Shown: in pieces, positions 17,159 to 25,151 of the stretch
Numbering within the stretch: position 1 is the stretch's first letter
Layout: each line of letters begins with the position of its first letter
Assembly: GCF_001277345.1 (NCBI RefSeq)
Contig: NZ_LIUT01000001.1
Coordinates: 3,522,804 to 3,586,803, forward strand
Source of the DNA: Paenibacillus solani
Lineage (GTDB): Bacteria > Bacillota > Bacilli > Paenibacillales > Paenibacillaceae
Direction of reading: 5' to 3'
DNA length: 64,000 nucleotides
Program-made: the position numbers and the translations under genes
Notes under the pieces: generated by a model
Database searches by the model: none
The model's input: the letters and a program-made list of their open reading frames with translations, nothing else
Told to the model about the DNA's origin: nothing

Positions 17159-17187
17159 AGTATAGTGAATTAATAATTTGATGTCAA
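17159..17187 (-). promoter_or_regulatory. Sigma-A promoter of tyrS
   Basis: On the minus strand TTGACA (17187-17182) is 17 bases from TATACT (17164-17159). The transcription start near 17152 would give a T-box leader of about 270 bases before the terminator's end. Confidence 0.85.
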
Positions 17188-17369
17188 CTGCCATCAGTCG
17201 AAGACAGCCATTCAGTATTATCTCATATGTACACTCATAAGGGCCAGGCTGCTGAATTGACCTGCTCTTTCTGGCATAGCTCCGCCTAGGGGCGATGAGC
17301 GCTGTGTCATTACATATTTTAAACACATAAAATAACTTTATCATAACAAGCATACTGGCGGGATATGAA

Positions 17370-18612
17370 TTGGACGAATATACAAGAAATTCCTTCGAGC
17401 TAGGTCAAAATGGGAAAGTAGAGGGTTTTCACAGGAGCATTTGGGAGTGGGAAGCTTCCATTAACAACGAAATACAACCTTCTGTGGATGATCGGCGCAT
17501 CATTCCGTTTGATTTTAGTGGGCCTTCTGTTTACAGGGCTCCTAACAGCATTGAATCGAGGATTCATCACCATTTAACACCCTATACAATCCAGCCCATT
17601 GGCGGCTTTGTCGCCGTTATCCCCTACGGGCGATTATGGGGGCCGACAGGCTCTGTCCTCTCAACAGAAGGAAAGCTCATCCATGATCTTTCGCCGGAAT
17701 ACGATGAGAAGCTGAACCGAATGATGACCCCTGAAGAACATCCCGCATTAAGCAGGAGAAGTGATCAGGATCAGCAGCATGTTCCCGGAACCGTTGCTGC
17801 TCTAACTTTTTGCGGTATTCATAATTATTTTCATTGGTTATATGATGTGCTCCCCAGATTTTATATGCTTCAGTGCACCGGGTGTTCTTGTCACAGCCTG
17901 ATTATGAATCCGAATCCGTATCGGTTCTTTGTTGAAGAGACGCTGACCATGCTGGGGATATCCGAACCGACAGTGATGCGAACACACAATCATTTCAATA
18001 TTCAAGCAGACCGGGTAATTATGCCTTCCTTCATGATGAACTCCCACTACCCAGCTGGACCCCTTCGCTTTTCGTAGGATGCTCCTGCCAAAAAGGGATA
18101 CATCTGTCATTACACCTGAACGCTTCTATATTTCACGAAAAAAAGCATCCGTACGCAGGATCATTAACGAAAATGAAGTGATCCACTGTTTGGAGGCGCA
18201 TGGCTTCGTTTCCCTTTGTCTCGAAGATTGGACTGTGGCTCAGCAAATAAAGATGTTCGCGTCTGCCAAAGCCATCGTAGGGCAGCATGGAGCGGGAATG
18301 AGCAACCTTGCTTTTTGTACACCAGGTACCCGGGTAATTGAAATTTTTCATATTCACCATGTTGTCCCGACCTATTGGATGATCAGCAATCACAATGATC
18401 TGAATTATTACATGTTGTATGGACAAATGCCCGAGTCCACCTCCGTTAACTTCCCCGGATTAGAAGATTATTTCGTGGATACGGCGTTTAGAGCAAACCC
18501 TTCGCTTAGCCGGGTTGAATTAGGTTGGTGCATTTCCCTTGCTAAGGCTTCAGGTGTTCAATGGCTTGGTGCCTTATTAAGGATATCTAAGGACGGTACT
18601 CTGGACGGTTAG
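17370..18612 (+). pseudogene. GT61-family glycosyltransferase, frameshifted
   Basis: Two consecutive frames together make one DUF563/GT61 glycosyltransferase of about 413 residues. The first (17370-18077) holds the NYFHWLYDVLPRFYML motif; the second (from about 18064) holds GQHGAGMSNLAFCTPG and continues to 18612. The first frame stops with TAG at 18075. Removing one C from the run of four at 18060-18063 restores a continuous reading (PAGPFAFRRMLLPKR). Either the gene is recently broken or the base is a sequencing error. The start is uncertain: TTG at 17370 has only a weak GCGGGA signal. GT61 enzymes transfer sugars in glycan synthesis; the acceptor is unknown, and no other glycan-synthesis genes are adjacent. 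Confidence 0.8.
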
Positions 18613-18855
18613 ATCAGTTCATCAAAGGGAGCTTGGCTGAGACAAATTTTCACGAGTAAGTATCACTATATGTTTAGATAGGGAGCTCTTTGGCAGCGCT
18701 TTTGTTGTCTAAGGGCTCCTTGGCATGGATCGGCAAAAAATAGTAAAATATAATATAAAATAACTAATCATCAATATATTACGTTCTTAATATTAACGTT
18801 AACAACTGTTTCAAGAACAGTACTATCACATCTATAAAAAAGGAGATTGATACAA

Positions 18856-20574
18856 GTGCCCCTCCTCACAAACGAAAATATAAATCTTATTTTTCCTCAT
18901 GGTATAGAAATGAAAGGAGTAGGATTAACTGAGCAGGACTTCAATGAGCTAGAACTTAACGCCATCATTCACATGATAGACAATAACCATAAACACTTTA
19001 ACGATATTCGAAATATTTTTAGACAACTAAGCGTAGATCCTGAAACAATTAAGTTCAGGTTAGATATTGTAGAAGACTTGTTAAATAACTCTGAGTTGTT
19101 GCTATGTCTAGAAGAGAGTTTATCTATCATTGCTGATATGCGGTTTGTTTCTGGAAAGTATTCCAGCGTAAGTGTTGATATGCTGCAAACCGTATCGAGA
19201 ATCAAGGAGCTAAGTATATATGTCGATTTTGTTCAACAATTACTTAAAGCCTTTACCGAAGCCCATTTAAAATCCGAAGGACTTATTCGTCTGAGAGATC
19301 GTATTATTCAAATTTCCGAAGATATCGACTTTAAAAACTTATCCGAACAGCTTCCTATACTACAAAAAGGGCTAGATTCAATTTCGAGCGTAACCATCGG
19401 CATTAACTTTGATGCTCAATTAAACCCTGTTGAAGCAACACTTATTTCTATTAACGATAAGAAATTTTCTGGAAATTCTCTTCTCGGCAAACTTTTTGCA
19501 AGCGGTAAGGAGTACCAAGGTATATCCGAGTTGTACAAAAACCCTGAACATATGGAAACCGTACATATTTCTAAAAATGACACTTCCACTTATGACATGT
19601 CACCAGAAGAGACTGAACTGCGAAGAATATTATTCCGTGATCTAAAAAAGGTGCTTAAGCATGTTTTGAAACCGATTCAACCGATGGTTGAAAGATATGC
19701 TTATCTGCATTTTAACTGGATTCTTTCGCTAGAGACGGATATAGCCTTTTATGTTGGGGCTGTTAAATTTATCAATAAATTGCGAGATTGGGGCATGCCA
19801 ATGTCCAGACCTACTCTGCTTCCATCTGAGGAACGCAAAACCCGCTTGAAAGGAAATTATAATCTTAATCTTGCACTTAGACTGTCAACTCGATATGAGG
19901 ATGGCAAATTGGGGGACCATATCGTAACCAATGACGTTAACTTTGACGATCATGGACGGATATTTATTCTAACAGGACCTAACTCTGGAGGAAAAACGAC
20001 ATATGCCCAAGCGATCGGCTTGACGCAAGTTCTAATGCAGGCTGGGTTATATGTTCCTTGTGTTGAAGCCGAAATGAGTCCTGTGGATGGACTTTATCCT
20101 TATTTTAACGTGGAGGAAAACTCCAGCATGGAGACGGGACGGCTAGGCGTGGAATCCAAAAAAATAGGTGAAATTTTTCAGAACGCAACACCAAACAGTT
20201 TGATTTTACTTAATGAATCTTTCTCTTCAACCAGTCCAGGGGAAAGTCTCTATTTAATGAAAGATATTGTGTGTGCGCTTAAATTGTTAGGTCTTCGTGC
20301 TGTTATCGCTACACATCTGCATGAACTGGCAGAAAGCGTAAATGAAATTAATGCCCAGCAAGCCGGTGATAGCAAGCTCATCAGCATGGTAGCAGGGATT
20401 AAAGAAGGAATCGATCATCATTTAACCGAATCCAATCGCTCTTATAAAGTAACTCCCGGAAAGCCGCAAGGACAAAGCTTCGCAAGAGATATCGCCCGAC
20501 AGTACGGCATAAGTTTGAAGCAGCTCACCCAAACCATCCATGAACGAAATCTTGTTACAATTCCCTCTGAATAA
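18856..20574 (+). CDS. MutS-like ATPase lacking the mismatch-recognition domain
   Basis: A 572-residue protein with a MutS lever/clamp-like helical region (about 1-350) and a MutS domain V ATPase. The P-loop is TGPNSGGKTT near residue 375. The ABC-signature-like part is STSPGES and the H-loop lies in VIATHLHELAE. The Walker B reads LILLNESFSST, so Asn replaces the usual Asp before Glu. No N-terminal mismatch-binding domain or C-terminal Smr nuclease is present, so it is neither MutS nor MutS2. Its role is unknown. GTG at 18856 was chosen because AGGAGA lies ten bases upstream; the TTG at 18847 is too close to it. A relic of a second copy lies at 23.85 kb. Confidence 0.82.
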   Translation: MPLLTNENINLIFPHGIEMKGVGLTEQDFNELELNAIIHMIDNNHKHFNDIRNIFRQLSVDPETIKFRLDIVEDLLNNSELLLCLEESLSIIADMRFVSGKYSSVSVDMLQTVSRIKELSIYVDFVQQLLKAFTEAHLKSEGLIRLRDRIIQISEDIDFKNLSEQLPILQKGLDSISSVTIGINFDAQLNPVEATLISINDKKFSGNSLLGKLFASGKEYQGISELYKNPEHMETVHISKNDTSTYDMSPEETELRRILFRDLKKVLKHVLKPIQPMVERYAYLHFNWILSLETDIAFYVGAVKFINKLRDWGMPMSRPTLLPSEERKTRLKGNYNLNLALRLSTRYEDGKLGDHIVTNDVNFDDHGRIFILTGPNSGGKTTYAQAIGLTQVLMQAGLYVPCVEAEMSPVDGLYPYFNVEENSSMETGRLGVESKKIGEIFQNATPNSLILLNESFSSTSPGESLYLMKDIVCALKLLGLRAVIATHLHELAESVNEINAQQAGDSKLISMVAGIKEGIDHHLTESNRSYKVTPGKPQGQSFARDIARQYGISLKQLTQTIHERNLVTIPSE

Positions 20575-20606
20575 TTTTCACGATAAAAAATCCCCTCCAG
20601 CAGACA

Positions 20607-20649
20607 ACATCTAAGTCCCATCTTAATAGATGTCTCTTTTCTGTTGTCT
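20607..20649 (+). terminator. Weak terminator-like hairpin after the MutS-like gene
   Basis: A seven-base stem (20607-20613 with 20627-20633) is followed by CTCTTTT. An outer repeat (AGACAACA/TGTTGTCT) could extend it. Low certainty. Confidence 0.4.
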
Positions 20650-20732
20650 ACCATGAGGGCATATCATATCAATCAAGTTTGGCTTATCGGTGATTCTCTT
20701 GAACGTCTCCCCGTCTTTCCCCTAGGACTAAT

Positions 20733-21251
20733 CTAGACATCTCCACCATTAGCATTTTCCATTGTTTTGATTTGCCGGATCCCTTGCATAATCCGTCCTC
20801 TGTCACTTTCTCTCAATGTATAGAGTACTGGTGCTGAGGGAATTTCGAATTTCAGATGAGAGTGAGGAATTTCAGTCAATATTGTCCCGACAATATGGCC
20901 ATCTGTGCGACGGATGACATTCCAGAATATTCTTGACCTGTTATTCTCGGCGCCCCATTTTTCAAGCGAGTTTCGAAATAGCAAGCATTGACCTATAATG
21001 AAGTCATTTTCCTCCACAGGCTCCATGGAGACTAATCCAGCCTCCTCTAAACACTTAAATAATGGAGGCATCAGCCGATCCAAATACATCCCATAAGCCG
21101 CATCCTCAATTTCGCGAAAAGCATCCGTTAACTCCTCAAACATCGATTCATATAAGGAATACCAGATGGAATCGATATACCGATTGCCTTCATTGCCGAT
21201 ATCTTCAATCGACATGGCATAACGGAATTGGGGCAATTGTTCAGTCATCAT
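20733..21251 (-). CDS. Hypothetical protein
   Basis: A 172-residue soluble protein I do not recognise. It has an acidic, mostly helical N-terminal half (SIEDIGNEGNRYIDSIWYSLYESMFEELTDAFREIEDAAYG) and a C-terminal part with predicted strands (RIFWNVIRRTDGHIVGTILTEIPHSHLKFEIPSAPVLYTL). There are no cysteine clusters, membrane helices or signal peptide. The start at 21251 follows AGGAGG at ideal spacing, so the gene is very likely real. It stands alone between the MutS-like gene and the divergent MerR regulator and shares the upstream region with the latter. Confidence 0.65.
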   Translation of the reverse strand: MMTEQLPQFRYAMSIEDIGNEGNRYIDSIWYSLYESMFEELTDAFREIEDAAYGMYLDRLMPPLFKCLEEAGLVSMEPVEENDFIIGQCLLFRNSLEKWGAENNRSRIFWNVIRRTDGHIVGTILTEIPHSHLKFEIPSAPVLYTLRESDRGRIMQGIRQIKTMENANGGDV

Positions 21252-21399
21252 GACTGACCTCCTTAATTCGTGATAACCCCATTGTAAAACATTCAAGCAA
21301 ATTGAAAGGTTTTGTGTGAATAGAGCAGGTAATTAATGGACTGTGGAGAATAAACCTTACTTATGTTTTAACGTTCTAAGGCGAAAGGATGGCGAGAGC

Positions 21400-22095
21400 T
21401 TGCGCCCGAAAAAAACTGCAGAAAAGTTCAAAATGAGTGCCAGCACATTGCGAAATTATGAAGCAAAAGGATTAATACCACCTGCTGAGCGTTCGCCCAA
21501 TGGCTATAGAATGTACACTTTACAGCATGAGATGTATTTAGCATGCATTCAGGCCATGGCTCCCGCGTTTGGTATGGAAGTGACAACAGGAGTGCTTCAT
21601 TCTTTACTAAGAAGCGAGTGGGACAAGGCTCTCTGGATCGTTAGGGAGAAGGAGGTTATCTTATATGAAGAAAAAAAGAAAGTAGAGCAGCTTAAGAAGG
21701 AGCTGGAGGAATACTTCAATACGGGTCAAGGATTCAGCAACGAAAAAAGATTTAGCATTCATGAGGTCTCATCGCAGACAGGAGTCCAAAAAACAGCCAT
21801 TCGCTACTGGGAGAAAGACGGATTTTTCACAGCTGAGAGAAATCCTGAAAATGATTACCGTTTATATAACGAAACTGATTTGGTAAAAATTAAATTTATT
21901 CAAGTACTACAAAACTGTGTGTATTCAGAGGACACCGTTGCTCTAAAACAATCGATAAAAATGTTAGATCAATATAATGTAGAAGAAATTTCGAAACTTT
22001 CAGACCAAGTTATAACCTATTTAAACAAGACAATCAGGTCCCAGATGCAAGCAATGGCCCCCCTCTGTGAATTAGTGGATTTTATAACGTCCTAG
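21400..22095 (+). CDS. Tandem MerR-type transcriptional regulator
   Basis: A 231-residue protein with two MerR-like winged helix-turn-helix modules. The first (residues about 1-45: RPKKTAEKFKMSASTLRNYEAKGLIPPAERSPNGYRMY) and the second (about 120-160: FSIHEVSSQTGVQKTAIRYWEKDGFF...DYRLY) are separated by a charged coiled-coil-like linker rich in Lys and Glu. A tryptophan-containing segment (WDKALWIVREKEVILYEE) sits between them. The TTG at 21400 follows AAAGGATGG and fits where such proteins normally begin (RPKxxA); the frame is open further upstream to a GTG at 21343 without a good ribosome binding site. Ligand and targets are unknown. Confidence 0.75.
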   Translation: MRPKKTAEKFKMSASTLRNYEAKGLIPPAERSPNGYRMYTLQHEMYLACIQAMAPAFGMEVTTGVLHSLLRSEWDKALWIVREKEVILYEEKKKVEQLKKELEEYFNTGQGFSNEKRFSIHEVSSQTGVQKTAIRYWEKDGFFTAERNPENDYRLYNETDLVKIKFIQVLQNCVYSEDTVALKQSIKMLDQYNVEEISKLSDQVITYLNKTIRSQMQAMAPLCELVDFITS

Positions 22096-23078
22096 CCTAT
22101 TCTCCATTGATAAAACATGCTATAGTTCAATATCAGTTCCGAAAAAAATATTATCCATAAAAAGCTGCTCAAATCGAGCAGCTTCAGGCTTGAAAACAAG
22201 CCGAATATTTCCTTTTCGTGCCTTCCGGATCGGTTGAACACAGGTGTGCCAATAACGAGATCATCCCTTTTCAAGTTAAGATGCAGGTAGAGGAGGATTA
22301 GTCCGGTAAATATCGTGTTATCTGAGCAGTCCAGCTTATTCATGAGCTGTTTCAACTTAGCTGAAAGCGAATGACCCAGCAAATAAGAGCTGCGCGCTCC
22401 TGCAATTTGGTCAGGATCATCCTCGAACATTGGAACTGGCAATGTGCGGAACTGCTCCTTCCAAAATCGGCGATCGCGATCACTTCGTGCAGACGCAAAA
22501 TAAGCCTCTTCTTGCTCGGTGACGCAGTATAAATAACCCGCTGGATCCTCTTTTGCGATACCACGCTCTTCTTTATTCAGCTCGTTCATATATAAATCTC
22601 CAATCGCCCTCGTAAGCAGCTGTGCGGACCATCCGTCCCCAATCATATGATGGAATTTGGTTAGGAATCCGCCAGACTCGCTACTAACCCGGAACATCGT
22701 AAACTCAAACAGCTGTTCATCAGTATAAGCGATTGGCTCTCTCGTATTTTGATCCAGCCATTCATCCATTGCTCTAGTCGGTTCAGCCATCGCCGAGAAG
22801 TCGCAAATGCCGATTTCAAAATTAAAATCTCCCATTCTTGCATATTGCCTGATCTCTTCTCCTACCTCTGTAAATCGCAAACGAAATGCTTCATTCCTGC
22901 TAACAAAAGCCATGATGGCCCTTTTAAGCAGGACGAAATCGACGTTGCCATCAATCATGCTTACGAAGCCGACGACGTTAATGGGAGTATTCAGATGCCG
23001 CATCTCAAAGTAGCTGAAACGTTTCTGCTAATGGCTTAATGGTACGGTGTTAATGCTGTCCAATACAGTCTTCATCAT
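22092..23078 (-). pseudogene. Truncated NRPS condensation-domain gene with nonsense codon
   Basis: A remnant of a non-ribosomal peptide synthetase condensation (C) domain. The reading begins with two ATGs at 23078/23075 after GGGGGAG (MMKTVLDSINTVPLSH), meets TAG at 23030-23028, and continues QKRFSYFEMRHL and onward. The catalytic HHxxxDG motif is present as HHMIGDG. A normal C domain is about 450 residues. Here homology ends near GTPVFNRSGRHEKEIFGLF, and the next codons are in fact a terminator hairpin. No adenylation or carrier domain follows. The gene has both an internal stop and a lost 3' part, so it is dead or encodes only a fragment. Confidence 0.75.
22158..22184 (-). terminator. Terminator truncating the C-domain relic
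   Basis: A perfect nine-base stem (22162-22170 with 22176-22184) is followed by TTTTTAT on the minus strand. It overlaps the last codons of the C-domain frame, showing that a deletion joined coding sequence to a terminator. Confidence 0.75.
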
Positions 23079-23092
23079 GATGAACTCCCCCA

Positions 23093-23592
23093 CTACAAAG
23101 TAATATTTCCCCATTTGTCTCTCTCCTTATCCATCGGATCATTCAACGGGTCACCATTAGCGAATCGATCAGGAAATACCTGATAAAATACGGCATCTCG
23201 AACCCATGTTGGCGGGCGTATAATGTCAGCTTCATTCACGTACGGAAATTCAAAATTACCGTAATCGTAATCTGCTGGTGTCTCTTGGCACCAACGCTCT
23301 GCGTAATAAATACGGTCATCCCCCGACTGAAGCAGGAAGCGATAGCTCAGCCTGCCAAACTGCGGCTTAACTTTAACCTCCCAATAATCAAACAACGTGT
23401 CGGACAGATGTTTGTGTATCTCTGCTTTTCTTTCCGTTTTGTACCAATCGTATTTATCTCCATAGCATACTTGGGCCCTGTCCACATCATTCTTCATTGT
23501 ACGCAGCCGAAGATAAACGACACCGGATGATGGATAAACAAACGCCCAATTTTGTTTGTACCTATGGTATAGCGCTTCAAGATTAAATCCCT
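23093..23592 (-). pseudogene. Neopullulanase/cyclomaltodextrinase (GH13) 5' fragment
   Basis: About 165 codons match the N-terminal part of a GH13 neopullulanase-type amylase. First comes the CBM34-like N domain (LEALYHRYKQNWAFVYP..., then DKYDWYKTERKAEIHKHL), then the beginning of the catalytic barrel (RDAVFYQVFPDRFANGDPLND). The frame ends after DKERDKWGN, whereas a full enzyme is about 580 residues. No in-frame ATG, GTG or TTG precedes the conserved start; the first in-frame ATG is at 23497, inside the domain. A GAGGTGATAGGG element upstream looks like the old ribosome binding site. It abuts the C-domain relic, so a deletion probably fused the two. Confidence 0.72.
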
Positions 23593-23622
23593 ATCACCTC
23601 ATTGATGAAAAAATAAAACAAA

Positions 23623-23660
23623 AAAAGTACAACCCGGACGAAGTCGAGGTTGTACTTTTC
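23623..23660. terminator. Bidirectional hairpin terminator
   Basis: Twelve-base arms AAAAGTACAACC (23623-23634) and GGTTGTACTTTT (23648-23659) are perfectly paired, with A and T runs on the two sides. No intact gene adjoins it; it belongs to the decayed region. Confidence 0.65.
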
Positions 23661-23851
23661 AGTAGCATTGCCTGTATATTTGCTACGAGTATATCACCAG
23701 TATCTGGATTCCACAATATACATAAAATGCTATAAAATAATAATTTTTATAATATCGACAATTAATCCATTCTTTTTTTATAATCATTTTTTGGTCTTAC
23801 TTCGTTGATATTTATTAGTAGAATATGCTATTACCCACGAAAAAATGGAGG

Positions 23852-23980
23852 GTGATATACAAATACCCCCTCCTCACAAACGAGATGATTAATCTTATTT
23901 TTTCTCATGGAATAGAGATGAAGGGCAGCACAGACCGACCCTTCATCCCCTTCCGTCAAGGAGGTCCTGACCGGCTGTAA
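23852..23980 (+). pseudogene. Relic of a second MutS-like gene (5' end only)
   Basis: The DNA from about 23841 to 23925 closely resembles the ribosome binding site and first codons of the MutS-like gene at 18.84 kb. The translated frame starting with GTG at 23852 contains a 19-residue segment identical at 17 positions to residues 2-20 of that protein. After MKG it diverges, and the frame ends at 23980. A nine-base inverted repeat (23917-23925 with 23939-23947) lies at the break. The region between 23661 and 23851 is AT-rich and shows no gene. Confidence 0.7.
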
Positions 23981-24025
23981 CGCTTTCGTCTCCAGATTCA
24001 GCAAGCTTTATAATGTGTTGTCCCT

Positions 24026-25147
24026 TTACTCGTACCAGTATCCTTTAATTCCTTTATCCATACGCATCAGCGCTTCAAGATAGTAATAATCGCCCCAGAT
24101 CATGAAATCATCGGGAGCCAAATTGCCGCGCACATAATAGGACCCGTGCTTCAGCAGCCCTTCAGCCTCTGGCTCGTCCATCGTGGAATAGTTCTGCACA
24201 AGCGAGGTCATGGACAGCTTCATCTTCTCTTCAAACCCGGCGAGCTGAGGATCTTCCGCATCCATATGTTCCAGCAACTCGATCAACCCGGCTACCACGA
24301 TGGTAGAGGCCGAGCTGTCCCGGTAGGTCGCCGTATCAATCGGAGCACTGAAGTCCCAATAAGCCACATGATCCTCCGGCAGCTGTTCCAGAAAATAGGC
24401 TGCCATGCGCTTGGACGTATCTAGGTACAGTTTGTCCCCGGTATAACGATAAGCAAGTGTAAACCCGTACACTCCCCATGCCTGGCCGCGGGCCCAGGTC
24501 GAGCCGTTGGTATAACCTTGATGCGTCGCCCCACCAAGCGGCTCGCCCGTTTCCGTATTAAACACAAAGGTATGATAAGAGCTGTCATCGCCCCGAACGA
24601 GATAGCGGCGGCTTTGATCCGCCTGCCGGACGGCGACTTGCCGGTAACGGTCATCCCCGGTTTGCTCGTAAGCCCAGAACAGCAGCGGCAGATTCAATAG
24701 GCAATCGATGATCATGCGTCCCCCATGTTGTGGATCGTCCGGCAGCCCCCATGCCTGGATGTACTGCCCTTTTTCCCGCCAGCGGCGCATCAGCACATCG
24801 GCCGCCTGCAGCGTCAGCTGCCTTGCTTCCTCATCGCGCTCCACGATCCACTGCGCTTTGGAGGACAGCGAATAAAGAAAGCCGATATCGTGATGGTCAA
24901 GTACAATATGCTGCTCCATTCGCCGTTTGAAGCTTTGCACCGTGAGGCGTGCAGCCTCACGGTAAGCCTCATCGCCGGAGTACTGGTAGCACAGCCAGAG
25001 CATGCCGCTCCAGAAGCCGTTTGTCCAATCCTCATTGTTGTTTAACTCATACTTTCCGTTGACACTGACATGCGGGAAGCGATCTCCGAAACGCTCCACG
25101 TTGTTTTTGACTTTGATCATTGCATTCTCAATTGCCTGTTTCCACAT
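24026..25147 (-). CDS. GH88 unsaturated glucuronyl hydrolase
   Basis: A 373-residue intracellular enzyme of the GH88 family, an alpha/alpha barrel that hydrolyses the unsaturated uronic acid left by polysaccharide lyases. Typical segments are visible: NNNEDWTNGFWSGMLWLCYQYSGDEAY, HDIGFLYSLSS, RMIIDCLLNLPLLFWA (with the conserved Asp), HQGYTNGSTWARGQAWGVYGF and DSSASTIVVAGLIELL. It lacks a signal peptide. I placed the start at ATG 25147, preceded by AAGGAGTAAGGAC; the ATG at 25165 starts inside the ribosome binding site region. It is the last gene of the polysaccharide operon and follows the PL8 lyase with almost no gap, matching the order of reactions. Confidence 0.92.
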   Translation of the reverse strand: MWKQAIENAMIKVKNNVERFGDRFPHVSVNGKYELNNNEDWTNGFWSGMLWLCYQYSGDEAYREAARLTVQSFKRRMEQHIVLDHHDIGFLYSLSSKAQWIVERDEEARQLTLQAADVLMRRWREKGQYIQAWGLPDDPQHGGRMIIDCLLNLPLLFWAYEQTGDDRYRQVAVRQADQSRRYLVRGDDSSYHTFVFNTETGEPLGGATHQGYTNGSTWARGQAWGVYGFTLAYRYTGDKLYLDTSKRMAAYFLEQLPEDHVAYWDFSAPIDTATYRDSSASTIVVAGLIELLEHMDAEDPQLAGFEEKMKLSMTSLVQNYSTMDEPEAEGLLKHGSYYVRGNLAPDDFMIWGDYYYLEALMRMDKGIKGYWYE

Positions 25148-25151
25148 GTCC

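Noticed and set aside
16895..17173. Short plus-strand frame in the tyrS leader
   Set aside because: The DNA is fully explained by the T-box leader on the minus strand.
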